NCBI RefSeq assembly: GCF_003311645.1
Contig: NZ_QEST01000014.1
Location: forward strand, 233,193-297,192
Source: Streptomyces sp. PT12
GTDB taxonomy: Bacteria; Actinomycetota; Actinomycetes; Streptomycetales; Streptomycetaceae
Direction of reading: 5' to 3'
DNA: 64,000 bases
Positions 42,892 through 52,438 of this stretch are shown one piece after another. Each line of letters begins with the position of its first letter. Positions within the stretch are counted from its first letter, which is position 1. The notes below the pieces were generated by a model that searched no databases, was not told the origin of the DNA, and worked only from the letters and a program-made list of their open reading frames with translations. A program made the position numbers and the translations under genes.

Positions 42892-43892
42892 GCTTGTCCT
42901 CTGGTCGTGTGCGGGACGAGCGGGGCGCGCGAGCCCTCGACCCAGCGCGCCCGCGGAATGCCTGTCCGGGCGCAGATGGTGTCCACGTCCGGCAGCGGGC
43001 CATGGTCGCCGGTGCTGCGCAGCGCCGTCCCCGCGATCAGATGCCCGAGCCGCAGCCGCGCCCCGTGGTCGAGGCCGCGCAGCAGCCCGCTGAGCCACCC
43101 CGAGGCGAACGCGTCCCCCGCGCCCACCGGCTCCACCACCTCGACGCGCGGCGCGGGCTCGGCCACCACCGCGTTCCCGTCGAAGCACACCGCCTCGGTC
43201 GCGCCGTCCTTCACCACCAGGCACGCCGGCGCGCCGATCAGCTCGCGCACCCCCGCCGCGTCGGCCACGCCCCACAGCCGCTGCGCCTCGTCGAGCCCGA
43301 CGAAGACGACATCCGCGGCCCGCGCGAGCCGCAGCAGCTCGGGAGCGGCGTCGCGGCGCCACAGCGCGGGCCTGTGGTTGACGTCGAAGCTCACCAGCGG
43401 CCCGCCGGGGGGCCGTTCGAGCAGCAGCCGCTCCACCAGCGCGCGGCAGCTGTCGGACAGCGCGGGGGTGATGCCGCTCACATGGATCAGCCGGGCCCCG
43501 GCCGCCAGGGCCGCATCCCCTGTCCCCCCGTCCATCCCCGACGCCGCGGAGCCCGCCCGGTAGTAGTAGACCGAACTCCCCTCGGGCGCCGGGTCCTTGA
43601 AGTACACGCCGGTCGGCCGCCCCGGATCGCGCGCCACCAGCGACGTGTCCACGCCCGCGCCCGTCAGCTCGGATATCAGCAGTTCACCCAGCGGATCCGT
43701 GCCCACCCGGCTGCACCAGGACGCCCGGTGGCCCAGGCGCGCCAGGCCCGTCGCCACGTTCGACTCCGCGCCGCCAGGGCGCATGACCAAGGGGGAGCCG
43801 CCGTCGAGCCGCCCACCGGGGGCGGGCGTCAGCTGCACCATTGTCTCGCCGAGGCAGATAGCGTCGAGCGGGCCTGGGGATATCGCCACCAC
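42888..43892 (-). CDS. PfkB-family 2-keto-3-deoxygluconate kinase
   Basis: A 334-residue ribokinase-family sugar kinase. The N-terminal motif RPGGAESNVATGLARLG and the C-terminal VEPVGAGDAFASGWLSG with the catalytic Asp are intact. The overlap with the KDPG aldolase gene points to 2-keto-3-deoxygluconate as substrate, the route from pectin or uronate breakdown. The start is a GTG pair at 43892/43889 without a good ribosome site. The much longer frame reaching back to 45971 lies antisense to the kinase gene and is not coding. Confidence 0.88.
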   Translation of the reverse strand: MVAISPGPLDAICLGETMVQLTPAPGGRLDGGSPLVMRPGGAESNVATGLARLGHRASWCSRVGTDPLGELLISELTGAGVDTSLVARDPGRPTGVYFKDPAPEGSSVYYYRAGSAASGMDGGTGDAALAAGARLIHVSGITPALSDSCRALVERLLLERPPGGPLVSFDVNHRPALWRRDAAPELLRLARAADVVFVGLDEAQRLWGVADAAGVRELIGAPACLVVKDGATEAVCFDGNAVVAEPAPRVEVVEPVGAGDAFASGWLSGLLRGLDHGARLRLGHLIAGTALRSTGDHGPLPDVDTICARTGIPRARWVEGSRAPLVPHTTRGQA

Positions 43893-44045
43893 GGGGGCAT
43901 CGTAGTCACCGGGCCCTCTTCCCTGGGGCGCCGGGGTCTGGAAAGGTGTGTTTCCCACACGTTGGCATAGGAACGTCCGCGGCCGGAAGCCATACTGGGG
44001 AGGGTGGGGCGCCGGCTGGCGGATTACGGGGGCGAGAGACGGGCG

Positions 44046-45875
44046 ATGGTGGAACGCTCGCTGATCCATGGTCGTTACCAGCTGCTTGAGCTTATCGGGC
44101 GCGGTGGCATGGGCGAGGTGTGGCGTGCTCGCGACGAGGCGCTCGACCGGCGCGTCGCGGTCAAGTGCCTCAAGCCGCTCGGCACGCGGCAGGACGAGCC
44201 GTTCCTGCGGGTCCTGCGCGAGCGGTTCAGGCGCGAGGCCAGGGTGGCCGCGGGGCTCCAGCACCGCGGCATCACCGTGGTGCACGACTTCGGCGAGTCC
44301 GACGGCGTGCTCTACCTGGTGATGGAGCTGCTCGACGGCCGCAACCTCAGCGAGCTGCTGAGCGCGGGGCGCCCCGGCGCGCTGCCCGTCGGCGAGGTCG
44401 CCGACATCGCGCACCAGGTCGCCGCCGCCCTCGCCTACACGCACGCCCAGGGCGTCGTGCACCGCGACCTCAAGCCTGCCAACGTCATGCGCCTGGCCGA
44501 CGGCACCGTCAAGATCCTCGACTTCGGCATCGCCAGGCTCGCCCAGGACATCGGCCTGAGCGCCAAGCTCACCAGCGCGGGCATGGCCATGGGCACCCCG
44601 CACTACATGTCGCCCGAGCAGATCGCCGGGCTCACCGTCGACCACCGCAGCGACCTGTACTCGCTCGGCTGCGTGCTCTACGAAATCGCCACGGGCGCGC
44701 CCCCGTTCGACCTCGGCGACCCCTGGGCCATCCTGATCGGGCACCGCGACACCCCGCCGGAGCCGCCCAGGCTGCGCCGCCCCGAGCTGCCGCCGCAGCT
44801 CGACGCGTTCATCCTCGCGCTGCTCGCCAAGGACCCCGCCGAGCGCCCCGATGACCCCGCAGCCCTCGCCCGCGACCTGCTCGTCGCGGCGGGGCATCAC
44901 ACCACCGCGGCGCTGCGCGTCCCCGCGCCCCGGCCCACCGAGCGGCTGCCGGAGTGGACCCGCGGCATGCGCCCCGGGTCGCGCGCCAGCGGCTCCTGGT
45001 CCCTGCGGCTGCCGCCCCCCGACAGGACCGCGGGGCTCACCGGGCAGTGGACCGGGCTGCCGCCCGCCACCGTCGTCGAGGCGCCGCCCGCTGAGCGGCG
45101 CGGCCCCGCCCCCGAGTACCTGGCGGTGCTGACCAGCCGCCACCGCGCCGGGCTCAGCCTCGGCCGCCTCGGCCGCTGGGAGGAGGCGTGCGACGTGCAC
45201 CGCGCGGTCGCCGCCGAACGGGAGCGCGCCCTGGGCGGCGACCACCCCGACACCCTCAACAGCCGCTACGAGACGGCCTACGCGCTCGGCCGCCTCGGCC
45301 GCTGGCGCGAGGCGCTTGAAGGCCACCGGCACGTCGCCGAGACGTGCGCCCGCATCCTCGGGCCCGACCACCCGGTCACGCTCGACGCCAGGTACGAGAC
45401 GGGCATCGCGCTGGGCAGGCTGGGGCGCCCCGCCGAGGCGCTCGCCCTCTACACCGACCTGGCCGCCGCCCGCTCCCGCGCCCAGGGCGCGACCCACCCC
45501 GAGACGCTGCGCGCCCGGCACGGCCGCGGCATCAGCCTCGGCAGGCTCGGGCGCTGGGACGAGGCCCTCGAAGAGGCGCGCGAGGTGTGGGCCGTGCGCG
45601 GCCTGGTGCTGGGCGATGACCACCCCGACACCCTGGTGAGCAGGCGCGAGATCGCCGTGGCGCTTGGCTGGTTGGGCCGCTGGGAGGCCGCCCTCGACGA
45701 GTACCGCGAGGTGCGGCAGGCCAGGGAGCGGGTGCTGGGGCCAGGCCACCCCGACGCCCTCACCAGCAGGAACGACGAGGCCCACTGCCTCGAACAGCTC
45801 GGCCGCGCCGGGGAGGCCGTCGAGCTGTACCGGCAGGTGGCGGCCCCCGAGGACCGGGGCGCCGCCGACCGCTGA
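44046..45875 (+). CDS. Serine/threonine protein kinase with C-terminal TPR repeats
   Basis: A 609-residue Hanks-type kinase. Kinase motifs are complete: LLELIGRGGMGEVWRARDE, VAVKCLK, VVHRDLKPANVM near residue 139, KILDFGIARL and the GTPHYMSPEQ activation end. A Pro/Arg-rich linker is followed by about six tetratricopeptide repeats of 42 residues (pattern LGRLGRWEEAxxxH...GxDHPDTLxSRYExA, residues 365-600). No membrane segment is present, so it is a soluble kinase. The ATG at 44046 is my choice; a GTG at 44004, just after GGGGAGG and eight bases past CATACT, could be a leaderless start. Confidence 0.88.
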   Translation: MVERSLIHGRYQLLELIGRGGMGEVWRARDEALDRRVAVKCLKPLGTRQDEPFLRVLRERFRREARVAAGLQHRGITVVHDFGESDGVLYLVMELLDGRNLSELLSAGRPGALPVGEVADIAHQVAAALAYTHAQGVVHRDLKPANVMRLADGTVKILDFGIARLAQDIGLSAKLTSAGMAMGTPHYMSPEQIAGLTVDHRSDLYSLGCVLYEIATGAPPFDLGDPWAILIGHRDTPPEPPRLRRPELPPQLDAFILALLAKDPAERPDDPAALARDLLVAAGHHTTAALRVPAPRPTERLPEWTRGMRPGSRASGSWSLRLPPPDRTAGLTGQWTGLPPATVVEAPPAERRGPAPEYLAVLTSRHRAGLSLGRLGRWEEACDVHRAVAAERERALGGDHPDTLNSRYETAYALGRLGRWREALEGHRHVAETCARILGPDHPVTLDARYETGIALGRLGRPAEALALYTDLAAARSRAQGATHPETLRARHGRGISLGRLGRWDEALEEAREVWAVRGLVLGDDHPDTLVSRREIAVALGWLGRWEAALDEYREVRQARERVLGPGHPDALTSRNDEAHCLEQLGRAGEAVELYRQVAAPEDRGAADR

Positions 45876-45906
45876 ACGGCCCGGTACGCCCACGTACCAT
45901 GGCCGC

Positions 45907-46404
45907 ATGTCCTTTCTCCGCCGCCGCAACGCCTCTTCACCCGCCGGGCCTGACTTCGACGTGCTGGCCATGGACCCCGGCGACTGGCCCGGAGTGCTCG
46001 GCGCCGGGCTGCTGCCCGCGCCCGACGGGAGCTGCCAGGGCGTTGTGCTGCGCTACGACCTGTTCGGCGGGCGCGGCCCCGCCATGGTCATCGGGAACCT
46101 CCCCGAGGGCTCTCCCGCGCGCGAGGTGGCCGAGGGCGATGTGCCGTTCGAGGTCCACCAGTTGCTGCTGGCCCTGGAGATGGACGAGGAGGTGACGGCC
46201 ACCGGCGTGGAGGAGGTGCCGGTGATGCACGAGGGCAGCCTGCTGATCGTGCGCCGCGTGAGCTGTTCCGAGGGCAGGATCTCGTGCGTCCAGTTCGACC
46301 GCAGCGACGGCGTGCTCGTCACCATCGCCAGCTGGGACCGCCCGATCACCGACGAGCTGTACCAGCTGCTCAAGCCCCTGCCCGCGGAGATGTTCCAGCG
46401 CTGA
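45907..46404 (+). CDS. Conserved actinobacterial protein of unknown function
   Basis: A 165-residue soluble acidic protein. Recognisable stretches are DFDVLAMDPGDWPGVLGAGL, LLALEMDEEVTATGVEEVPV and a C-terminal DRPITDELYQLLKPLPAEMF. I do not recognise a domain. TACCAT lies six bases before the ATG with no ribosome site, suggesting a leaderless message. It follows the kinase gene by 31 bp on the same strand and converges with the APH-like gene. Confidence 0.7.
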   Translation: MSFLRRRNASSPAGPDFDVLAMDPGDWPGVLGAGLLPAPDGSCQGVVLRYDLFGGRGPAMVIGNLPEGSPAREVAEGDVPFEVHQLLLALEMDEEVTATGVEEVPVMHEGSLLIVRRVSCSEGRISCVQFDRSDGVLVTIASWDRPITDELYQLLKPLPAEMFQR

Positions 46405-46431
46405 GCCGGGCGTTGTGCTGAGTCGGGCGCT

Positions 46432-47541
46432 CTAGCGCGCCCCCACCGCGGCCCGCACCGCCTTGCGCGCCACCGCCCAGTCGTCGTACAGCCGCCGCAG
46501 CCGCCGTCGGCGCCGTTCGCCGTGGGACACCCCGCCGGGGGCGTGCTCCTGCCCGGTTGCCGCGACGGACCCCGGGTGGCGCATGGCGCGCTGCACCGCC
46601 TCCTCGCAGTGGCGGATCTCGCGCGTGAGCACGAGCATCAGGTTCACCAGGAACGCGTCGGCGCCCAGCGGCCCGGCCCCCTGCGCCGTCTGGCTGATCA
46701 GCCGCCTGATCCCCGGGGCGTGCGGCAGCGCCGTCCACAGCCGCGCCAGGTCGTAGCCGGGCAGGTACCAGCCCGCCGCGTCCCAGCCGACGAGCACCGG
46801 GCCCGCGGGGGAGAGCAGCACGTGGTCGGGCAGCTCGCCGCCGTGGCAGAACTGCCGGGGCGGCTCGCGGTGCCCGCGCGGGGTCAGGGCGCGTAAGAGT
46901 GCGCCCAGGTCCCCGGCGTCGCGGTCGGTGAGCAGCCCCATGGCGTGGTAACGCGCCACCCGCGCCGGGTAGTTGACCACATCGGGGAACGCGCCGACGG
47001 GCGGGCGCCAGGCGTTCACCCGGCACACCGCGTTGAACGCCATCCGCAGGTCCGTCGTGGTCGTGCCCGCCCCCGGGTGGCGCGCGGCCGAGCCCTGGCG
47101 CCCGGCCACGAACTCCGTGACCAGCACGCAGCCGTACGGGTCGTCGGCGATCAGCCGCGGCACCCGCACGGGCGGGCGGTGCCGCACGAAGAGGCGGTGC
47201 GCCGCGATGTCCCTGCGCAGGCCGTCGGCCGCGCTCCCCGCCGCGTCGGGCGGGCCCGCCACGCATGTGGCCACCACCGCGCGGCGCCCCGCCGTCCCGG
47301 CGACCACCACGCGACCCGTGCCGTCGGCGAGCAGCCGCACCGGGCTGAACTCGGGGCAGAGGTCGTGCACGGACGCCAGCGCGGCGCGCAGCCGTTCCCC
47401 CCGTTCGCCGGAGAAGTCGAGGCGCCCCGCGCCCCGCGGCGTCCGCGCGCCCCCGCGGGCGGGCTCGTCCTGTCCCGCGCCCGGGGGGCGCCCCAGCCGC
47501 GGACGCTGCCGGTGGATGACGGGGAGGGGTGCTGAATACAT
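46432..47541 (-). CDS. APH-fold (aminoglycoside phosphotransferase family) probable pseudokinase
   Basis: A 369-residue protein with the APH/choline-kinase fold: strand region VVVAGTAGRRAVVATCV, helix HRLFVRHRPPVRVPRLIADD, YGCVLVTEFVAGR. In the catalytic loop, normally HGDxxxxN, the sequence is CHGGELPDHVLL, so the catalytic Asp is Gly and the metal Asn is His; the later LVGWDAAGW keeps one Asp. It is therefore unlikely to phosphorylate aminoglycosides. The last 60 residues are basic (RRRRLRRLYDDW). ATG at 47541; ribosome site weak. Opposite strand to its neighbours. Confidence 0.75.
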   Translation of the reverse strand: MYSAPLPVIHRQRPRLGRPPGAGQDEPARGGARTPRGAGRLDFSGERGERLRAALASVHDLCPEFSPVRLLADGTGRVVVAGTAGRRAVVATCVAGPPDAAGSAADGLRRDIAAHRLFVRHRPPVRVPRLIADDPYGCVLVTEFVAGRQGSAARHPGAGTTTTDLRMAFNAVCRVNAWRPPVGAFPDVVNYPARVARYHAMGLLTDRDAGDLGALLRALTPRGHREPPRQFCHGGELPDHVLLSPAGPVLVGWDAAGWYLPGYDLARLWTALPHAPGIRRLISQTAQGAGPLGADAFLVNLMLVLTREIRHCEEAVQRAMRHPGSVAATGQEHAPGGVSHGERRRRRLRRLYDDWAVARKAVRAAVGAR

Positions 47542-47786
47542 GGGCGGGCATGGTCCCTTCGTCTGCCGGAGGATGCCGGAAGGTCTGACGCGCTCCCCGG
47601 CCCGGAGGGGTCCTTGGCACCCTGGGGAAGTGCCGTCCGGCCCCGGTCCGGGGGAGCGCACACTCCACACCACTCCCTCCCACGGGTGGCACACCATGTG
47701 GCGGGGCCTGGCGGAACCTGGCGATTCGTCATGGGCACCCTTCTCCGCGGTTAATGTCAACTCAGCCGAGATCCTGGGGGCTTGAC

Positions 47787-49289
47787 GTGAGCAGACGACC
47801 CAACACCCGCCTCGCGGACCTATTCGGGCTCGCGGGGTGGTCCAAGGGCGAGCTGGCCCGGCTGGTGAACCGCCAGGCGGCCGCCCAGGGCCACCCACAA
47901 CTGGCCACGGACACCTCGCGGGTGCGGCGGTGGATCGAGATGGGGGAGACCCCGCGCGATCCGGTGCCCGAGGTGCTGGCGACGCTGTTCACCGAGCGAC
48001 TCGGCCGTGTCGTGACCACCGAGGACCTGGGGTTGCGCCGGCCAGGCGACGCGGGCGAGCGGCCGTCCCTCGACGGACTGCCGTGGGCACCCCGCAGAAC
48101 CGCCGCGGTCCTCACCGAATTCACGGGAATGGACCTCATGCTCAACCGACGCGGCATGGTGGGCGCGGGCGCCGCGCTCGCCGCGGGATCCGCACTCAGC
48201 GACGCCATGCACGACTGGCTCCTGGCCTCACCGGCAGGGGACGCCGGGCCCGACGGCGCCTCGGCCCTCGGCGACCCCGTGGGCCTCGACCGCTACGAGG
48301 CCGCGCCCGTCGGCCTCCAGGAGATCGAAGCGCTCGAACACTCCGTGGAGATCTTCCGCGCCTGGGACGCCGCCAGGGGCGGCGGCCTCCAGCGCAAGGC
48401 GGTGGTGGGCCAGCTCAACGAGGTGGGCGGCATGCTCGCCTACCGCCACCCGCCCGCGCTGCAACGCCGCCTGTGGGGAGTGGCCGCCAACCTGGCGGTG
48501 CTCGCCGGGTGGATGTCCCATGACGTGGGCCTCGAGCCCACCGCCCAGAAGTACTTCGTGATCGCCGCGCACGCGGCCCGCGAGGGCGGCGACCGCCCCC
48601 GCGCGGGCGAGGCGCTTTCCCGCGCGGCCCGTCAGATGGTCCACCTGGGGCGGCCCGACGACGCCCTCGACCTGATGCAGCTGGCCCGTTCCGGCATGGG
48701 CGAAGGGGCGCTGCCCCGCACCCGGGCCATGCTGAGCACGATCGAGGCGTGGGCCCAGGCGGCCAAGGGCCAGGGCCAGGCCATGCGCCGGATGCTCGGC
48801 GAGGCCGAGGACCTGTTCGTCTCCGACCGGGGAGACGTGCCGCCACCCAGCTGGATGCAGATGTTCGACGAGGCGGACCTGCACGGCATGGAGGCGCTGG
48901 CCTACCGCACGCTGGCCGAGCACGACCCCGCCGCCGTGGCGCCCGCCGAGCGGCACGCCCGCCGCGCGCTCGACCTGCGCGCGGACGAACGGCGGCGTTC
49001 GCGCATCTTCGACCAGCTGACCCTGGCCTCCGCGTGCCTCCTGGGCGACGACCCCGACCAGGCCGACCGCTACGCCAGGCTGGCGCTCGCCGCCATAGGG
49101 GAGAACTCCTCGCACCGGACATGGGACCGGCTGCGCGAGATGTACCGGCTCACCGGCCCCCACGCCCAGGACCCCGGCATCGCCCAACTCCGCGAGGAGA
49201 TCGCCGAGGTGATGCCCGAACGGGTACAGGGCGGCGACCCCCTCGGCGTTCCCCACATGGCCAGGAGCGCCGGGTCCGTGGGGCTCTAG
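47787..49289 (+). CDS. NsdA-family regulator (HTH plus TPR-like)
   Basis: A 500-residue protein resembling NsdA, a negative regulator of sporulation and antibiotic synthesis in S. coelicolor. The N-terminus has the family helix-turn-helix-like region LAGWSKGELARLVNRQA and TDTSRVRRWIEMGETPRDP; the middle has QRKAVVGQLNEV and AELAGWMSYDVGLQPTAQKY-like LAGWMSHDVGLEPTAQKYF; the C-terminal half is TPR-like helices. It is a paralogue rather than clear NsdA. GTG at 47787 follows GGGGG; an in-frame ATG at 47754 is possible. The stop TAG overlaps the first 18-bp repeat unit. Confidence 0.83.
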   Translation: MSRRPNTRLADLFGLAGWSKGELARLVNRQAAAQGHPQLATDTSRVRRWIEMGETPRDPVPEVLATLFTERLGRVVTTEDLGLRRPGDAGERPSLDGLPWAPRRTAAVLTEFTGMDLMLNRRGMVGAGAALAAGSALSDAMHDWLLASPAGDAGPDGASALGDPVGLDRYEAAPVGLQEIEALEHSVEIFRAWDAARGGGLQRKAVVGQLNEVGGMLAYRHPPALQRRLWGVAANLAVLAGWMSHDVGLEPTAQKYFVIAAHAAREGGDRPRAGEALSRAARQMVHLGRPDDALDLMQLARSGMGEGALPRTRAMLSTIEAWAQAAKGQGQAMRRMLGEAEDLFVSDRGDVPPPSWMQMFDEADLHGMEALAYRTLAEHDPAAVAPAERHARRALDLRADERRRSRIFDQLTLASACLLGDDPDQADRYARLALAAIGENSSHRTWDRLREMYRLTGPHAQDPGIAQLREEIAEVMPERVQGGDPLGVPHMARSAGSVGL

Positions 49290-49395
49290 CTGTATTGATC
49301 ACGAGAGCTGTATCGATCACGAGAGCTGTATCGATCACGAGAGCTGTATCGATCACGAGAGCTGCATTGATCACGAGAGCTGCATTGATCACGAG
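49288..49395. repeat. 18-bp tandem repeat, six copies, between convergent genes
   Basis: Unit AGCTGTATCGATCACGAG occurs six times head to tail (49288, 49306, 49324, 49342, 49360, 49378). Copies 2-4 are identical; copies 1, 5 and 6 have ATTGAT, and copies 5 and 6 also GCAT. GC is about 50% in 73% surroundings. The block fills the whole gap between the nsdA-like stop and the phosphatase stop, and its last unit encodes that stop. Confidence 0.97.
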
Positions 49396-50780
49396 GATCT
49401 GACGCGCGCCACCAGGACGCACGCGTCGTCCGTCCGCCCGGTCTCGCCGCACGCGTCCACCACCACGCGCAGGCACTCGCGCGCGCTGGTGGCCGCGGCG
49501 AGCCGGGGGGCCAGGCCGATCAGCCGGGGCTCCCCGCCGTGGCCCGTGCGGCCATCGGGCGGGATGTCCGAAAACAGGCCATCCGTGTGGAGCACCAGCA
49601 CATCGCCCGGCACGAGCAGGTCGGTCCGCTCCGCGTAGCCCGCGTCGGTGACCGCGCCGAGCAGCGGTCCCGCGGGGCGCGGCAGGGCCCACCCGGTGGA
49701 GCCGCGGCACAGCAGCGGCGCGGGATGGCCCGCCTGTGCCCAGGTCAGCAACCCGCCCACGGGCTCCCAGCGGCAGCACAGGGCGCTCACCAGCACCGGG
49801 TGCACGCCGCCGTCGAGCAGCTGGTTGAGATGGGCGAGCAACGCGCCCGGCCCGGCCCCCGTGAGCGCGATGCCGCGGATCGCGCCGAGCGCGGTGGCCG
49901 TCCCCGCCACGGCGGCGGGCCCACGGCCCGAGAGGTCACCCACGCTCAACACGCAGTCGCCGTCCGGGAGTTCGAGGGCGTCGTACCACTTGCCGCTCAT
50001 CGGGGTGCCCGGCTGCGCGGGCAGGAAACGGGCGGCGAGCTCCAGCGAACCCGGCCGACCCCGCACCCGCCCCGCCTCGGGCGAGCCGAGCCACGGCGCG
50101 AGCGCCGACTCCTCCAGGTCGATCACCACCCCGTGCGCCGCGCCCACCGGGGCGCGCGGCCGCTCGGCCACGCTGGCGCGCACCGCCGCGAGCGCGCTGT
50201 CCCGCAGCTCGCTCACATCGCGGATCACCGCCCACATGGCGACCGTTCCGCCCCGGTCGTCGAGCACGGGCTCACCCGCCATCCGCACGGCGCGCAGCGA
50301 CCCGTCGGGCCGCCTGACGCGGAACTCGCAGTCCACGGGCCGCCCGTCCACCAGGCACCCGGTGACGGCCGCGGTGAGCGCGGGCTGGTCCTCGTCGGGC
50401 AGCCAGGACGGCAGCTGGTCCAGCGTGAGCGGGCCCTCGTCCACGTCCCTGCCGAAGATCGAGAACAGCTCGTCGGACCAGGAGACGTCGTCGGTCATGA
50501 GGTTCCACTCGGCGCTGCCGACGCGCATGCCGAGGCTGGCCCTGCCCGGCGGCTCGGGCCCGGCCAGCTGGGCGAGCTGGTCGGTCGCCTCGTCGAGGCG
50601 GTGCGCGGCCATCGCCCACACGGCATGCCGTATGCCGTGCCCGGTCCCGGCCGCCGCCTCGGCGAGCCGGACGGCGTCCAGGTCGTCGCGCAGGTGGTGG
50701 ACGCGCTCGATCAGGTCGTCGAGCGTGGGCCCCGCGGGAACGTCGTTCGCGGGGTGATCCGGATTGTGGGACGAGAGCAT
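49389..50780 (-). CDS. PAS-PP2C (SpoIIE-type) serine phosphatase
   Basis: A 463-residue signalling phosphatase. An N-terminal helical region is followed by a PAS domain (about 90-195: SAEWNLMTDDVSWSDELFSI, FRVRRPDGSLRAVRM) and a SpoIIE-type PP2C domain. Metal-site residues are present: SGKWYDALELPDG, LSVGDLSGRGPAAV, VLVLHTDGLFSD and the final TDDACVLVARV. Such enzymes dephosphorylate anti-anti-sigma factors. ATG at 50780 has GGGGAT six bases upstream. No anti-sigma gene is adjacent. The C-terminal codons lie in the 18-bp repeat block. Confidence 0.88.
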   Translation of the reverse strand: MLSSHNPDHPANDVPAGPTLDDLIERVHHLRDDLDAVRLAEAAAGTGHGIRHAVWAMAAHRLDEATDQLAQLAGPEPPGRASLGMRVGSAEWNLMTDDVSWSDELFSIFGRDVDEGPLTLDQLPSWLPDEDQPALTAAVTGCLVDGRPVDCEFRVRRPDGSLRAVRMAGEPVLDDRGGTVAMWAVIRDVSELRDSALAAVRASVAERPRAPVGAAHGVVIDLEESALAPWLGSPEAGRVRGRPGSLELAARFLPAQPGTPMSGKWYDALELPDGDCVLSVGDLSGRGPAAVAGTATALGAIRGIALTGAGPGALLAHLNQLLDGGVHPVLVSALCCRWEPVGGLLTWAQAGHPAPLLCRGSTGWALPRPAGPLLGAVTDAGYAERTDLLVPGDVLVLHTDGLFSDIPPDGRTGHGGEPRLIGLAPRLAAATSARECLRVVVDACGETGRTDDACVLVARVRSS

Positions 50781-50998
50781 GACTGATCCCCGATGCGGCG
50801 CGGTCGGGCCCCCGAGGGGCCGAGCGGTCGGAGCGGACGACTCCGGACTGTTGCACAGCCTTCCCCCTCCGGCGAGAGATTCAGCCGCCCGGGGCGGCGG
50901 TTCCCGTGGGGAAGGTGTAGAACAGCCGTGACCGGCAAGGAGCCCGCCCAACGGAAATCCCGTTGCCAGCTCACCGCACGCACCGGATGCTGACTCAT

Positions 50999-52438
50999 AT
51001 GTTCGCCAGTCCGATCGAAACAGACATAGCGCCCAGCGGGTCCCTCCTCGGGCTCCTCCAGCGAGGGCGCGGCGACGGGTGGCTGCACGCCCTCGCGGCC
51101 CCCAGGGCGGAGGCCGTCGCCGCGCTCGAGCGCTGCGTGCTGCACGATCCCCGCCAGGACTGGCAGCTGGAGCACCGCTCGCTCTACTACGCCCGCCTCT
51201 ACGCGGAGCTCGGCGCCGGCCTCGACGCCATCGAGGCCCACCTCACCGATCCCGAAGACGCCCTGCGCGACGACGAGGAGCGCACCGGGCTCGCCCTGTC
51301 CGTCCTGGGCCATCTCACGTCGTACGGCGACCGCGGGGCGCTGCGGCTGCTGCGCCGCTACGCCGTCTCGGGCGCCAACTGGCGCTGGGCCCTCGACGAG
51401 CTCGCCGTCCGCGACGACGACGCGGGGCTGCGCGCGCTCGGCCCGCGGATCCTGGCCCGCTTCCCGGCCGACGCGGCGGGCGAGGCGGCCCTCGCCGCGG
51501 CCGTTCGCGACTCGTTCGAGCCGCGCCCCTGGCATCTGTGGGCGGCGGACCTGGCCCGCCCAGGGCAGCGCGCCCGCCTCGAACGCGCCCTGGAGCACGG
51601 CGACTTCGACCGCTGGCAGCGGCAGCTACGCCCCACGGGCCCGCAGCCGGGGTGGAGCGTCGCCTCCGTCCTCGCGTGGGCCCGCGAGGGCTATGAGCAG
51701 ACCCCGCGGCAGTGGCGCGAGGCGTCGGCCGCGCGGTGCCTCGGCGCCGTCGCGGGCCCCGAGGACCGCGGCACGCTGCTCGCCGCCGCCGCCGAGGGGC
51801 ACCCGGCCCCCCGCGCCGCGGCGCTGCGGCACCTCGCCGAGCGCGGCGACCCCGATGTCTTCCCGCTGATCGAGGCGGGCGCGGTCGCGGCCGACGGGGA
51901 CGTGGCCGGGGCGGCGGTCACGGCGTTCGCCCGCATGCGCGGGGACGCCGCGCTCGCCAGGGCGCGGCGATGGGCCGAGCGCACCGACGACCTCGGCGCG
52001 TGCGCCGCCGTCCTGCTCGCCCGGCGCGGCGGGCCGAGGGACGCGCCCCTGGTGCTGGCCGCGCTCTATCGCGCGGTGCGCACCCATGGCACCGACGCGC
52101 GCGAGCTGCGGCCGCTGGTCGAGGGCGTCGGGCGGCTCGCGGTGCCGCGCGCCGTGCCGGTGCTGCGGCACGTCTACCGCGAGACGTCGTCCTCCCACCT
52201 GCGCGGGCACACGGCCGCCGCGCTGGCCGCCACGGACGGCTCCTTCCCCGCGGGGTTCGCCGTCGAGTGCCTGTGGGACTGCGAGGAGGACACCCGCGAG
52301 GTGGGCGCCCGCTGCGCGACCACGGTGGACAGCCGCGTCGTCGAGCGCCTGCGGCGGCTCGCGACCGACCCGGCGGAGCAGGCAGGGGTGCAGACCGCGG
52401 TGCGCGGGCGCCTGGCGGGGCGCGCGGGCGGCAGGTGA
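50999..52438 (+). CDS. HEAT-repeat protein
   Basis: A 479-residue, Ala/Arg-rich alpha-solenoid. Short helical pairs such as AARCLGAVAGPEDRGTLLAA, PAPRAAALRHLAERGDPDVF and AVPVLRHVYRETSSSHLRGH repeat about every 30-35 residues, the HEAT/PBS-lyase-like pattern. Function is probably protein binding. The start is uncertain: ATG at 50999 or 50987, neither with a clear ribosome site. It lies 87 bp before the glycosyltransferase operon on the same strand. Confidence 0.7.
   Translation: MFASPIETDIAPSGSLLGLLQRGRGDGWLHALAAPRAEAVAALERCVLHDPRQDWQLEHRSLYYARLYAELGAGLDAIEAHLTDPEDALRDDEERTGLALSVLGHLTSYGDRGALRLLRRYAVSGANWRWALDELAVRDDDAGLRALGPRILARFPADAAGEAALAAAVRDSFEPRPWHLWAADLARPGQRARLERALEHGDFDRWQRQLRPTGPQPGWSVASVLAWAREGYEQTPRQWREASAARCLGAVAGPEDRGTLLAAAAEGHPAPRAAALRHLAERGDPDVFPLIEAGAVAADGDVAGAAVTAFARMRGDAALARARRWAERTDDLGACAAVLLARRGGPRDAPLVLAALYRAVRTHGTDARELRPLVEGVGRLAVPRAVPVLRHVYRETSSSHLRGHTAAALAATDGSFPAGFAVECLWDCEEDTREVGARCATTVDSRVVERLRRLATDPAEQAGVQTAVRGRLAGRAGGR

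Noticed and set aside
42888-45971. Single 1027-codon minus-strand gene
   Set aside because: Only the part to 43892 is a sugar kinase; the rest is antisense to the serine/threonine kinase with its complete motif set.
46432-47541. Aminoglycoside resistance gene
   Set aside because: The catalytic Asp and metal Asn of the APH loop are replaced, so resistance function is not supported.
49288-49395. Possible CRISPR array
   Set aside because: Units are contiguous with no spacers and no cas genes are present; it is a tandem repeat.
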